Source of the DNA: CAZNKU01 sp964573775
GTDB taxonomy: Bacteria; Bacillota; Clostridia; Monoglobales; Firm-18
Reading direction: 5' to 3'
DNA: 64,000 nucleotides
NCBI GenBank assembly: GCA_964573775.1
Contig: CAZNKU010000001.1
Location: 41,989 to 105,988 of the forward strand
The notes under the pieces were generated by a model, which did no database searches, was not told the origin of the DNA, and was given only the letters and a program-made list of their open reading frames with translations. The position numbers and the translations under genes were made by a program. Every line of letters starts with the position of its first letter. The stretch's first letter is position 1. Positions 33,626 to 42,176 of this stretch are shown one piece after another.

Positions 33626-34208
33626 TAATACACTCCTTAATTATCTTTATAGATTTATTATATAAGTCATCAATATCAGAATCACTGTTAATGACTATAT
33701 CTGCAAAATCAGCATAAAAATCATTATTTGGCTGACTTTTTATCCGTTTAATTGCAGATTCTGTGCTGATATTATCTCTCTTACAAATAAATTTGATGCG
33801 TCTTTCATCAGAATTTATAACAGCAATAATAAAGTCGCACATATCAACTATTTCTTTAGTATGATGAAGCACTGCACCATCAATTATTGAATATTCTTTA
33901 AGTAATTCTTTGGTTTTTTCAACTATTGCAGGATGAACGATATTGTTAAGTTTCTCTAACTTATCGGCATCAGAAAACACTATTTCACCTAGCTTTTTAC
34001 GGTTGATTTCACCATCGTCACCAAGAATACCTGTACCAAATTCTGCGATAATGTTATAATATGCGTTGTTAGGTTTTAAAATCACATCATGCCCTAACTT
34101 ATCAGTATCAATATGTACAAAGCCAAGGTCGGATGCGGCTTTGGAAACAACACTTTTTCCACAACCGCTACCTCCTGTAAGCCCAATAATTAGTTTATTT
34201 TGCTTCAT
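33609..34208 (-). CDS. coaE: Dephospho-CoA kinase
   Basis: Last step of coenzyme A synthesis, phosphorylating the ribose 3'-OH of dephospho-CoA. About 199 residues with the P-loop 'GLTGGSGCGKSVVSK' (about 8-22), 'HIDTDKLGHDV' and 'VHPAIVEKTKELL'. The start is taken as ATG 34208 (MKQNKLIIGLTGG), matching the family; ATG 34220 is an alternative. It overlaps the end of polA by 14 bases; polA-coaE pairing is frequent in Firmicutes. Confidence 0.92.
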   Translation of the reverse strand: MKQNKLIIGLTGGSGCGKSVVSKAASDLGFVHIDTDKLGHDVILKPNNAYYNIIAEFGTGILGDDGEINRKKLGEIVFSDADKLEKLNNIVHPAIVEKTKELLKEYSIIDGAVLHHTKEIVDMCDFIIAVINSDERRIKFICKRDNISTESAIKRIKSQPNNDFYADFADIVINSDSDIDDLYNKSIKIIKECISEKNC

Positions 34209-36705
34209 ACCATGTTTCACCCACGTTCATATCAGCTACAAGCGGTACATTTAATTTGACCGCATTTTCCATTTCGTATTTTAATATACTTTTTACTTGT
34301 TCCAATTCGTTTTTACAAGCATCTATTATAAGTTCATCGTGAACCTGCAAAACAAGTTTAGACTTTAATTTTTCAGCTTTCAGCCTCTTGTAAATATTAA
34401 CCATTGCAATTTTAATTATATCAGCCGCACTTCCCTGTATAGGAGTATTCATTGCAACACGTTCACCAAAAGAGCGCTGTATAAAATTACCGGCATTAAG
34501 CTCCGGCAGATACCTTCTGCGGTTAAACAAAGTTGTAACATAGCCGTCATTTTTTGCTGTTTCAACAATGTTTTCCATGTAATTTTTAACTCCGGAAAAA
34601 TTCGCAAAATAGCTTTCAATATATTCTTTAGCCTCATACTTCTTGATACCAAGCTCCTGGGCAAGTGAAAAATCACCCATACCGTACACTATTCCGAAAT
34701 TAACTGTTTTTGCTCGTGAACGCATTTCTAAAGTCACATCAGATGCCTCAACATTAAAAATCTGCGATGCAGTACGAGTATGAATATCCTCATTATTGTT
34801 AAATGCTTCTGTCATATTTTTATCTTCAGATATATGTGCAAGTACCCGAAGTTCAATTTGAGAATAATCGGCATCTACAAGAATATGTTCATTATCAGAT
34901 GCGGTAAACATTTTACGCACTTCTCTGCCCAATTCTGTTCTTATAGGTATATTTTGAAGATTTGGCTCTGTACTGCTTATTCTTCCGGTCACAGTAACAG
35001 TTTGATTAAAGTTAGAATGTATTTTACCTGTTTTATTATTGATTACAGCCAAAAGTCCGTCAGCATACGTTCCCTTCAGTTTAACAAGGTGTCTGTATTC
35101 CATAATAAGATCAATAACATCATGAGTTCCTTTTAATTTTTCAAGAACCTCTATACTTGTTGAATATCCGCTTTTTGTTTTCTTGATTATCGGAAGGCGT
35201 AATTTTTCAAATAAAACTTCACCAAGCTGCTTTGGAGAATTAATGTTAAATTCTGTATCGCAAAGTCTATATATAGTACCGGTAATTTCTTCAATTCGAA
35301 AACCAAGCATCTCCTGAAACTGCAAAAGATTATCTTTGTCAACAAGTACACCGCATATCTGCATAGCTGCAAGAACTTCCACAAGCGGCATTTCAATATT
35401 ATAAAAAAGATTTTCCTGATTATTTTCTTCAATTTGTTTTTTTAATTTATTATACAATAAAACGATTTCAACAAGTTTGTTTGGTTCGTTGTTTCCGAGA
35501 AATTCCAAAGCAACTGTATCTAATGAATAGTCAGTCGCTGACGGATTTATTATATAATATGCAATCATGGTGTCGAAATAACCGTTCTCGTACGAAATAT
35601 CCTTGTTATTAAAAAACAATATATCTTCTTTTATGTTATGAGAAATCTTTTTAATTTCAGGATTTTTGATAAAAACGGAAAGCTCATCAATATTTAAAAC
35701 TGTAATATCATCTGTGGATGTAGCACAGTAGCATACTTCATCATCAAAATAATAAAACATTTCTTTTTTGATATTAATATTTTTAAATAAAACATCTTTA
35801 TTATCAAGAATTGTAACTTTTGTTTCAGACACAGTTTTCACGTTAAGTTTTTTCAAAAAACTTGTAAAATTCAATTTTGTAAACAATGGCACAAGCAAAT
35901 CGTTGTTGTATTCCTGTATAATACAATCTTCAACCGTAAAATCAATAGGAACATTGCGGTCAATTGTTGCTAAAAATTTGCTGTTAAAAGCATCTTCCTT
36001 ACCATCAATAAGTTTTGTACGCACACCCTTTGAAATATCTGCACTTTCAATGTTTGCATATATATTTTCTATACTTTTGAATCTTTGAATAAGAGAAAAA
36101 GCCGTTTTTTCACCAATACCCGCAACACCTGGAATGTTATCGGATGCATCACCCATAAGACCTTTAACATCAATAAATTCAGTTGGTGTAACACCGTATT
36201 TATCCACCACAGTATCATCTGTATAATTTACAGTATCGGTAACACCGCTACGGGTTGTAATAAGTTTTACAATTGTATTTTTGCTTGCAAGCTGAAGGTC
36301 GTCTTTATCACCTGTAAGAATATTACATATAATGTTATTATCATCACAAATCCTTGAAACTGTGCCAATAATATCATCTGCCTCATAGCCTTCAATTTCT
36401 AACATTTTTATGTTCATAGCCGCCAGAATTTCTTTTAAAATAGGCATTTGTTGTTTTAATTCATCAGGCATACCCTTTCGTTGAGCTTTATACTCAGAAT
36501 ACATTTTATGTCTGAATGTGGGAGCATGAACATCGAAAGCCACACATAAATGTGTTGGCTTTTCATCTGCAATGTATTTGAAAAGTATGTTTAAAAAGCC
36601 GTATATAGCATTTGTATAGATACCATCCTTGTTTGTAAGCAGTCTTATACCATAAAATGCTCTGTTTACTATGCTGTTACCGTCAAGAATCATTAGTTTA
36701 TTCAA
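34195..36705 (-). CDS. polA: DNA polymerase I
   Basis: An 836-residue repair polymerase. The N-terminal 5'-3' nuclease (about 1-260) has 'MILDGNSIVNRAFYG' and 'GYEADDIIGTV'. The central 3'-5' exonuclease-like domain (about 290-460) seems inactive because the DxE motif expected near 'MFYYFDDEVCYCATSTDD' is absent, as in Bacillus and Thermus Pol I. The polymerase domain has 'DADYSQIELRVLAHIS', 'AKTVNFGIVYGMGDFSLAQ' and 'LQVHDELI'. The TTG start at 36705 follows GGAGGTG by 6 bases; the ATG at 36732 lies upstream of that site. It heads the polA-coaE-slt-M18-htpG-copA run. Confidence 0.94.
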   Translation of the reverse strand: MNKLMILDGNSIVNRAFYGIRLLTNKDGIYTNAIYGFLNILFKYIADEKPTHLCVAFDVHAPTFRHKMYSEYKAQRKGMPDELKQQMPILKEILAAMNIKMLEIEGYEADDIIGTVSRICDDNNIICNILTGDKDDLQLASKNTIVKLITTRSGVTDTVNYTDDTVVDKYGVTPTEFIDVKGLMGDASDNIPGVAGIGEKTAFSLIQRFKSIENIYANIESADISKGVRTKLIDGKEDAFNSKFLATIDRNVPIDFTVEDCIIQEYNNDLLVPLFTKLNFTSFLKKLNVKTVSETKVTILDNKDVLFKNINIKKEMFYYFDDEVCYCATSTDDITVLNIDELSVFIKNPEIKKISHNIKEDILFFNNKDISYENGYFDTMIAYYIINPSATDYSLDTVALEFLGNNEPNKLVEIVLLYNKLKKQIEENNQENLFYNIEMPLVEVLAAMQICGVLVDKDNLLQFQEMLGFRIEEITGTIYRLCDTEFNINSPKQLGEVLFEKLRLPIIKKTKSGYSTSIEVLEKLKGTHDVIDLIMEYRHLVKLKGTYADGLLAVINNKTGKIHSNFNQTVTVTGRISSTEPNLQNIPIRTELGREVRKMFTASDNEHILVDADYSQIELRVLAHISEDKNMTEAFNNNEDIHTRTASQIFNVEASDVTLEMRSRAKTVNFGIVYGMGDFSLAQELGIKKYEAKEYIESYFANFSGVKNYMENIVETAKNDGYVTTLFNRRRYLPELNAGNFIQRSFGERVAMNTPIQGSAADIIKIAMVNIYKRLKAEKLKSKLVLQVHDELIIDACKNELEQVKSILKYEMENAVKLNVPLVADMNVGETWYEAK

Positions 36706-36745
36706 AAAACACACCTCCAAAATCACACACAAAAAATAATATATA

Positions 36746-36774
36746 ATTATATCACATTTTCGTTACAAAGTAAA
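36746..36774 (-). promoter_or_regulatory. Promoter of the polA-coaE-...-copA run
   Basis: On the minus strand TTTACT (36774-36769), a 17-base spacer and a perfect TATAAT (36751-36746), about 40 bases upstream of the polA TTG. It is the only good promoter seen ahead of this six-gene group. Confidence 0.65.
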
Positions 36775-36801
36775 CAGAAAAAATAATGATTTTAGACAGA
36801 T

Positions 36802-37104
36802 TTAATATTCTATATCCCATATATCATCCAAATCTATTTCAGTTTTTACAATAGTAAGTTTTCTGAATACGAGGTCAATTTTTGTAACAACACCACAAGC
36901 GGAAATATATTCACCGTTTGAATAGTATACAACCTTTAAAAGCATTCCTTTTTCCACTTGATTCATTTTAGCGGAAAGCTCATCTGCTTTATCCTCCGCT
37001 ATTTCGTGTTTTGGCACAATAACCCTTTCCTTTTCTTTTATAAGGTCATAAAATCCTTTAAGCGCCGCAAACGGCATAAACTGTGCTGCTCTGTCACTCA
37101 CCAT
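36802..37104 (-). CDS. YolD-like protein
   Basis: A 100-residue protein of the YolD family. It opens with 'SDRAAQFMPFAALKG' and ends with a beta-rich half ('GVVTKIDLVFRKLTIVKTEIDLDDIWDIEY'). YolD proteins are nearly always encoded with Y-family polymerases (UvrX/YqjW type) and are thought to act as a UmuD-like accessory, though the mechanism is not settled. Here it begins inside the last 11 bases of the polymerase gene, supporting co-translation. Confidence 0.85.
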   Translation of the reverse strand: MVSDRAAQFMPFAALKGFYDLIKEKERVIVPKHEIAEDKADELSAKMNQVEKGMLLKVVYYSNGEYISACGVVTKIDLVFRKLTIVKTEIDLDDIWDIEY

Positions 37105-38350
37105 TATGTCCTCCTATCAACTTATTTCTTTTCTTTGTCGTAGCCTTTTCATACAGGTTCATACCACTTAAAACAGCATTTTTACCGAATTTTTTGCGTA
37201 TATCAATTATTGCTCTCTGTTTATTTCTTTCCTTTTCTGTTTCAGTAATATCAGTAAATAAATCAAATGCCATATAATCCATATTAATAAGGTGATTCAT
37301 TCCTATTGTAATTTTTCTTATAGGATATTTTTTATCGGTAGTTTTTTTATAATAATCAATAAAATATTCCATCAATTTTTTTCTTGAGTCGGTATATTCA
37401 CCTATTTTCATAATTCCACCGGTTGACTTTCTGGCTTCCTTAGAATATCCAACTGTAAGTGAAATACTGTCTGTAACAAGATTTTTATCTACAAGCTCAA
37501 GAACCATTAAATCTACCATTTCCTTTACAGCAAGCATGGCATCATCATAATTATAGTCATTAAATAAAATCTGACTGTTAGAAAGTGAGTTTGTCTTTGC
37601 TTTGAAGTTTTTTATATCACTTATGGTACAAGGCTCTATTCCTTTAGCATGGTCTATTATAAATTCTGCATTTACCCCAAATTCCTTATAAAGTATTTTT
37701 TCATCAAAATGTGCAATATCATAAAGCGTATAAACGCCATATTTTTGAAGCCTTTTTTCTATACCTCTTCCAAAGTTCCATATGTCGGTAAGCGGTTTAT
37801 GATGCCATATCGTCCTTTCAAATTCTTCCTGATCAAGATAACCAATATGGTCACTTACATGCTTTGCTGTAACATCAAGTGCAACCTTTGCGAGAAACAT
37901 ATTTGTACCAATACCTGCAGTAGCACAAATCCCCGTTTCTTCGTATACTGCATCAATAATCATCTGTGCGAGCTCTTTTGGGGATTTATTATAAAGTTCA
38001 AGATAGGTTGTTATGTCAAAAAAGCATTCATCAATAGAATATATATGAATATCCTCTTTGCTTATATATCTTAAATATACAGAATAAATATTGGCAGAAT
38101 ATTCCATATATAGCTTCATTCTCGGCATAGCAGTTATATACTCAACATCATCAGGTATCTGGAACAGTCTACAGCGGTTTTTTATGCCTAAATCTTTAAG
38201 TGCAGGTGTAATTGCAAGGCAAATAGCACCCTTGCCCCGCGACGGATCGGCAACAACAAGGTTTGTCTTAAAAGGATCAAGTCCTCTTTCAACACTTTCA
38301 ACAGAAGCGTAAAAGCTTTTTAAATCTATACACAAATAATATTTATTCAT
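37094..38350 (-). CDS. Y-family DNA polymerase (UvrX/DinB-like)
   Basis: A 418-residue translesion polymerase. 'CIDLKSFYASVESVERGLDP' (about 6-25) carries the first metal-binding Asp and the steric-gate region; 'YSIDECFFDIT' (about 104-114) carries the catalytic Asp-Glu pair. A helix-hairpin-helix thumb ('LTDIWNFGRGIEKRLQKYGVYTLYDIA') and a little-finger domain follow. Pairing with YolD points to the UvrX/YqjW branch rather than Pol IV. GGAGGCG lies 6 bases ahead of the ATG. I saw no LexA box in the upstream region, so SOS control is not supported. Confidence 0.9.
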   Translation of the reverse strand: MNKYYLCIDLKSFYASVESVERGLDPFKTNLVVADPSRGKGAICLAITPALKDLGIKNRCRLFQIPDDVEYITAMPRMKLYMEYSANIYSVYLRYISKEDIHIYSIDECFFDITTYLELYNKSPKELAQMIIDAVYEETGICATAGIGTNMFLAKVALDVTAKHVSDHIGYLDQEEFERTIWHHKPLTDIWNFGRGIEKRLQKYGVYTLYDIAHFDEKILYKEFGVNAEFIIDHAKGIEPCTISDIKNFKAKTNSLSNSQILFNDYNYDDAMLAVKEMVDLMVLELVDKNLVTDSISLTVGYSKEARKSTGGIMKIGEYTDSRKKLMEYFIDYYKKTTDKKYPIRKITIGMNHLINMDYMAFDLFTDITETEKERNKQRAIIDIRKKFGKNAVLSGMNLYEKATTKKRNKLIGGHNGE

Positions 38351-38378
38351 TTTTACGCCTCCTTTTCAGTATAAATAT

Positions 38379-38407
38379 ATTATAACCTTTTTCCACTGTA
38401 AAATCAA
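38379..38407 (-). promoter_or_regulatory. Promoter of the Y-family polymerase-YolD pair
   Basis: On the minus strand TTGATT (38407-38402), a 17-base spacer and TATAAT (38384-38379), about 29 bases upstream of the start codon. Confidence 0.55.
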
Positions 38408-38455
38408 CAAAATTCAATTATTTTAAGCAACATCTCACATAGCAGAAATGCAATC

Positions 38456-38484
38456 TTGACAGTAAAAAAAATATATGATACAAT
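38456..38484 (+). promoter_or_regulatory. mntP promoter
   Basis: A perfect TTGACA (38456-38461), a 17-base spacer and TACAAT (38479-38484). The leader to the start codon is only about 36 bases, too short for a yybP-ykoY manganese riboswitch, so control would have to be transcriptional. Confidence 0.75.
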
Positions 38485-38526
38485 ACACTAGTTTAATTAC
38501 TAAAAAGATTTTGTGGAGGATTAATG

Positions 38527-39114
38527 ATGAATTTTAATATAGGTTTTATAGTAACCAATATTATGTTGGGAATTGGACTTGCTATGGATGCTTTTTCAGT
38601 ATCTCTTGCAAATGGTATGAATGAACCGTGTATGAAAAAAAGAAAAATGTTCGGTATTGCGGGAATGTTTGCTTTCTTTCAGGCTTTAATGCCCTTGATT
38701 GGTTGGATATGTATACATACAATTGTTGAATATTTTAAGTTTTTTGAAACATTAATCCCTTGGATTGCTCTTATTTTGTTAGGCTTTATAGGTGGTAAAA
38801 TGCTTATAGAGGGAATAAAAAACAAAAATGATGATCCATGTGCTTCTCCGGGAATAGGCTTATCTGGCTTAGTTATTCAGGGTGTTGCTACTTCAATAGA
38901 TGCTATGTCTGTTGGTTTCGCAATTGCAGACTACAATTTTATTTCTGCTGTAGCTGCATCACTTATAATTGCAGCAGTTACCCTTGCAATATGTTTGTGC
39001 GGTGTATCAATAGGAAAAAAAGCAGGCACAGCAGTTTCAGGAAAAGCAGGTATACTTGGCGGCTTAATACTTATTGCAATAGGAATTGAAATATTTGTTT
39101 CAAGTTTTATATAA
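38527..39114 (+). CDS. mntP: Manganese efflux pump MntP
   Basis: A 195-residue, six-helix membrane protein that exports Mn(II). Two DUF204 repeats are visible, each with the conserved acidic motif: 'GLAMDAFSVSLANG' (about 18-31) and 'ATSIDAMSVGFAIAD' (about 121-135). GGAGG at 38516-38520 favours ATG 38527 over ATG 38524. It is a single-gene unit with strong promoter and terminator, placed just ahead of the zinc uptake operon but not joined to it. Confidence 0.93.
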   Translation: MNFNIGFIVTNIMLGIGLAMDAFSVSLANGMNEPCMKKRKMFGIAGMFAFFQALMPLIGWICIHTIVEYFKFFETLIPWIALILLGFIGGKMLIEGIKNKNDDPCASPGIGLSGLVIQGVATSIDAMSVGFAIADYNFISAVAASLIIAAVTLAICLCGVSIGKKAGTAVSGKAGILGGLILIAIGIEIFVSSFI

Positions 39115-39143
39115 ATAAAAAGTTAATTTGACATACACCATAT

Positions 39144-39178
39144 ACTGACATCGTTTTTCAAGCGGTGTCAGTTTTTTA
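39144..39178 (+). terminator. mntP terminator
   Basis: ACTGACATCG (39144-39153) pairs with CGGTGTCAGT (39163-39172) with one wobble, followed by TTTTTT. A clear intrinsic terminator separating mntP from the zur promoter. Confidence 0.85.
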
Positions 39179-39196
39179 ATTGTATGTGTATTATTA

Positions 39197-39225
39197 TTGA
39201 CTTTCAAAACAATCAGATGTATAAT
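39197..39225 (+). promoter_or_regulatory. Promoter of the zur-znuACB operon
   Basis: TTGACT (39197-39202), a 17-base spacer and a perfect TATAAT (39220-39225), 34 bases before the zur ATG. Confidence 0.8.
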
Positions 39226-39226
39226 A

Positions 39227-39241
39227 TGAGAGTAATTCTCA
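39227..39241 (+). promoter_or_regulatory. Fur-family (Zur) operator
   Basis: TGAGAGTAATTCTCA is a 7-1-7 inverted repeat with a single mismatch, the same architecture as Fur/Zur/PerR boxes of Firmicutes (TGATAATNATTATCA type). It begins one base after the -10 box, so binding would block open-complex formation. It precedes a Fur-family gene and its zinc transporter, so zinc-dependent autoregulation is the natural reading. Confidence 0.75.
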
Positions 39242-39259
39242 ATTTGTACGGAGGTTAAA

Positions 39260-39661
39260 ATGTATAATACAAAACAAAAACAAATATTAATAGACTTTTT
39301 TTTAAAAAACACAGATAAACACCATTCAATCAATGAAATTGCAGATGCTGTTTCTAAAGACAACATCGGCAAAAGTACAATATACAGATTAATAGGAAAA
39401 ATGACCGCAGATGGTTCTGTTCGACAGTTCAGAGGAAACGGAAAATCTGTATTGTATCAATATGCAGGCAAGCAACATGAATGTGATAGTCACTTTCACT
39501 TGAAATGTGTTGAATGTGGTCTTTTAGTCCACTTAGAATGTGATTATATGACATCACTTAACCATCATATAGAAAAACATCATAAATTTGAAATAGATAC
39601 AACTAAAACAATACTTTACGGCATATGTTCCGAATGTCGTAAAAAGGAGAAAATGTTATGA
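39260..39661 (+). CDS. zur: Fur-family transcriptional regulator, probable Zur
   Basis: A 133-residue Fur-like repressor. It has an N-terminal winged helix (about 5-70; 'INEIADAVSKDNIGKSTIYRLIGKM') and a C-terminal metal-binding dimer domain with structural CxxC pairs 'CVECG' (about 89-93) and 'CSEC' (about 126-129) and His-rich 'HECDSHFHLKC' and 'HHIEKHH'. GGAGG precedes the ATG. It overlaps znuA by 4 bases (ATGA), so it is the first gene of the zinc uptake operon; the zinc specificity is inferred from that. Confidence 0.9.
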   Translation: MYNTKQKQILIDFFLKNTDKHHSINEIADAVSKDNIGKSTIYRLIGKMTADGSVRQFRGNGKSVLYQYAGKQHECDSHFHLKCVECGLLVHLECDYMTSLNHHIEKHHKFEIDTTKTILYGICSECRKKEKML

Positions 39662-40563
39662 AAAAAATTTTAATCTGCATACTGACCATTTCTATGTTGT
39701 TTATGATAATCGGTTGCGGAACAAATCAAACCAAAAGCAAATTACAAATCACAACAACCATATTTCCGTACTACAGTTTTGTGAACGAAATATGTGCTGA
39801 CAACGCAGACATAACAATGTTAATTAAACAGGGTGCCGAAATTCATACTTATGACCCTACTGCTCAGGAAATTCTAAAAATTCAAAATTCAGATGTTTTT
39901 ATATATACCGGAGGAGAATCAGATGCCTGGGTAGAAACAATACTTTCATCTATTGATACAAATAAAACCAAAATAATAAAGGTTATGGACCTTATAAAAC
40001 CTGTTTCCAATAACAATCATGACCACAAACACACTGAAGAGTATGATGAACATGTATGGACATCTCCCAAAAACGCAATAGTTATTACTCATCAAATTGC
40101 GGAGGTGTTATGTGAAATTGATTCAGAAAATTCCGAACTATATAAACAGAAGGAAAACGAATATAAAACAAAGTTGCAGGTTCTTGACTCTGATTTTGAG
40201 CTTGTTATAAAATCATCAGACAAAACAGTAATATTTGCTGACAGATTTCCGTTTTTATATTTTGCTGAGGAATATAATCTTAAATATATTTCGGCATTTC
40301 CAAGTTGTTCGGAAGAATCCGAACCAAGTGTAAAAACAATGGCTGAAATAATAGACACCATAAACACGGAAAACATTTCTACCGTATTTTACACAGAATT
40401 TTCCAACAAAAAAATTGCGGATACAATTCAAAGTGAAACAGGTGTTAAAAAGCTCCTCTTCCATTCATGCCACAATGTGACGAAGAATGAATTTGATTCA
40501 GGGGCAACATATCTTTCACTAATGCAACAAAACTTAGAAAATCTTAAGGAGGCAATAAAATAA
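39658..40563 (+). CDS. znuA: Zinc ABC transporter substrate-binding lipoprotein
   Basis: A 301-residue extracytoplasmic metal-binding protein. A lipoprotein signal peptide ends at Cys20 ('MLFMIIGCGTN'). The cluster A-I fold has metal ligands around 'GAEIHTYDPTAQEI' (about 59-72), a His-rich loop 'NNHDHKHTEEYDEHVWTSP' (about 120-138) typical of zinc rather than manganese binders, 'FADRFPFLYFAEEYNL' and 'TEFSNKK'. AAAGGAG precedes the ATG. It is coupled to zur before it and to znuC after it (TAATG overlap). Confidence 0.92.
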   Translation: MKKILICILTISMLFMIIGCGTNQTKSKLQITTTIFPYYSFVNEICADNADITMLIKQGAEIHTYDPTAQEILKIQNSDVFIYTGGESDAWVETILSSIDTNKTKIIKVMDLIKPVSNNNHDHKHTEEYDEHVWTSPKNAIVITHQIAEVLCEIDSENSELYKQKENEYKTKLQVLDSDFELVIKSSDKTVIFADRFPFLYFAEEYNLKYISAFPSCSEESEPSVKTMAEIIDTINTENISTVFYTEFSNKKIADTIQSETGVKKLLFHSCHNVTKNEFDSGATYLSLMQQNLENLKEAIK

Positions 40564-41276
40564 TGCCACTAATATCTTGTAAAGATCTTGAATTTCAGTA
40601 TGACGGAAAAAGTGTCCTTAGAGATGTGTCATTTGAACTAAATGCAGGAGATTACTTATGTATTGTAGGAGAAAACGGTTCAGGCAAAACAACACTTATA
40701 AACGGAATACTTAAAATCACAAAACCTAAAAAAGGTGTAATAAACTTTTCAAATGATATATCAAGTAAAGATATAGGCTACATCCCACAGAAGACAGATG
40801 TTCAAAAAAACTTTCCTGCCTCAGTATACGAGGTGGTTTTATCCGGATGTGCAAACAGATTAAAGTTTTTTCCATTTTATACAAAAAAAGAAAAAAATAT
40901 TGCCGAGAAAAATATGGAGCTGTTAGAAATAAAGGATATAAAAGACAAATGCTACAGTAATCTTTCCGGTGGACAACAACAAAGGGTATTGCTTGCCAGA
41001 GCGTTATGTGCAACCAAAAGTGTACTGCTACTTGATGAACCTGTTGCAGGACTTGATCCTATGGTTACAGCATCATTATATTCCATAATTAAACACTTAA
41101 ATTCACAGCACAACATTTCAATTATAATGGTTTCACATGACATAGAAAGTGCTGTTAAATACGCATCACACATTCTTCATCTTGGTAACAAGTCATTGTT
41201 TTACGGAACAAAAGAAGAATACTTAAAAAGTGATACAGCAAAATTTCTTATTGGAGGTAATAACGATGAGCAATGA
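40563..41276 (+). CDS. znuC: Zinc ABC transporter ATP-binding protein
   Basis: A 237-residue ABC ATPase. Walker A 'GENGSGKTTL' (about 38-47), Q-loop 'GYIPQKTDVQKNFP', signature 'NLSGGQQQRVLLARAL' (about 136-151), Walker B 'LLLDEPVAGLDP' (about 158-169) and switch His in 'MVSHDIESAVKYA'. AAGGAGG precedes the ATG. It overlaps the permease gene by 11 bases. Confidence 0.93.
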   Translation: MPLISCKDLEFQYDGKSVLRDVSFELNAGDYLCIVGENGSGKTTLINGILKITKPKKGVINFSNDISSKDIGYIPQKTDVQKNFPASVYEVVLSGCANRLKFFPFYTKKEKNIAEKNMELLEIKDIKDKCYSNLSGGQQQRVLLARALCATKSVLLLDEPVAGLDPMVTASLYSIIKHLNSQHNISIIMVSHDIESAVKYASHILHLGNKSLFYGTKEEYLKSDTAKFLIGGNNDEQ

Positions 41277-42084
41277 TATTATTTCCATACTTTCTTTAAA
41301 TTTTGTACAAAGGGCTTTGTTTGGAGGAATATTGATATCCCTATGTTGTGCTCTTTTAGGAGTTGTTCTTGTTTTAAAGCGTTATTCAATGATAGGTGAC
41401 GGATTATCACATGTTGCATTCGGAGCACTAGGTATTGCCACTGCTTTGGGATTTTCGCCAATGTATTTTACTATACCAGTTGTAATACTTGCAGCTTTTT
41501 TGCTTTTAAGACTGAAGGATAGCAGTAATATAAAAGGTGATTCTGCAATAGCAATGATTTCAATATCTTCACTTGCAACAGGTGTAATATTCATATCCTA
41601 TACCTCAGGCGGTAATACAGATGTCTATAATTATATGTTTGGAAGTATATTGGCTCTTACCGAACAGGATATTATAATGATTGCCACATTATCTGTATTT
41701 ATTATTGTTATGTATATTTTTACTTATAATAAAATATTTTTGGTTACATTTGACGAAAAATTCGCAAAATCAACAGGTACAAAAACCGAGTTTTATAATA
41801 TGACAATTGCGTTATTATCTGCTATAACAATTGTCATAGGTATGACAATGATGGGAGCAATGCTGATTTCGGCATTGATTATATTCCCGTCACTTACAGC
41901 AATGAGAATATTTCGAAACTTCAAATCAGTTGTAATATCATCAGCGCTCATATCAGTTATAAATTTTTGTATTGGAATGCTCCTATCAATTATTTTCAAC
42001 ACCCCCACCGGTGCAAGTATTGTAGTAATTGATATTATTATGTTTTTAATTTTTACCTTAATTGGTAAATTAGTGCATAAATAA
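41266..42084 (+). CDS. znuB: Zinc ABC transporter permease
   Basis: A 272-residue ABC-3 family permease with about eight membrane helices ('LNFVQRALFGGILISLCCALLGVVLVLKR' at the N-terminus, 'GDGLSHVAFGALGIATALG' near 45-63). The start is ATG 41266, preceded by GGAGG at 41253-41257; an earlier in-frame start at 41230 would lie within znuC ahead of that site. It is the last gene of the zinc uptake operon; no clear terminator follows. Confidence 0.92.
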   Translation: MSNDIISILSLNFVQRALFGGILISLCCALLGVVLVLKRYSMIGDGLSHVAFGALGIATALGFSPMYFTIPVVILAAFLLLRLKDSSNIKGDSAIAMISISSLATGVIFISYTSGGNTDVYNYMFGSILALTEQDIIMIATLSVFIIVMYIFTYNKIFLVTFDEKFAKSTGTKTEFYNMTIALLSAITIVIGMTMMGAMLISALIIFPSLTAMRIFRNFKSVVISSALISVINFCIGMLLSIIFNTPTGASIVVIDIIMFLIFTLIGKLVHK

Positions 42085-42114
42085 TTAAATATTTGTTAAA
42101 GATTTATTCATATA

Positions 42115-42143
42115 TTTACATGGATACTTATGTATGATATAAT
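42115..42143 (+). promoter_or_regulatory. Promoter of the phosphodiester glycosidase/SLH gene
   Basis: TTTACA (42115-42120), a 17-base spacer and a perfect TATAAT (42138-42143), 33 bases before the start codon. Confidence 0.7.
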
Positions 42144-42176
42144 CTTTATGAAAAAAATCAAGGAGTGGCGTACAAT

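Noticed and set aside
35768..36088. Plus-strand open frames across polA
   Set aside because: They overlap a complete polA; no family resemblance and no Shine-Dalgarno.
34195..36705. polA as a damaged gene because its exonuclease motif is missing
   Set aside because: Loss of the 3'-5' exonuclease DxE motif is normal in Bacillus- and Thermus-type Pol I; the nuclease and polymerase domains are intact.
38351..38526. yybP-ykoY manganese riboswitch before mntP
   Set aside because: The strong promoter leaves only about 36 bases of leader, too short for this riboswitch, and the expected loop motifs are not present.
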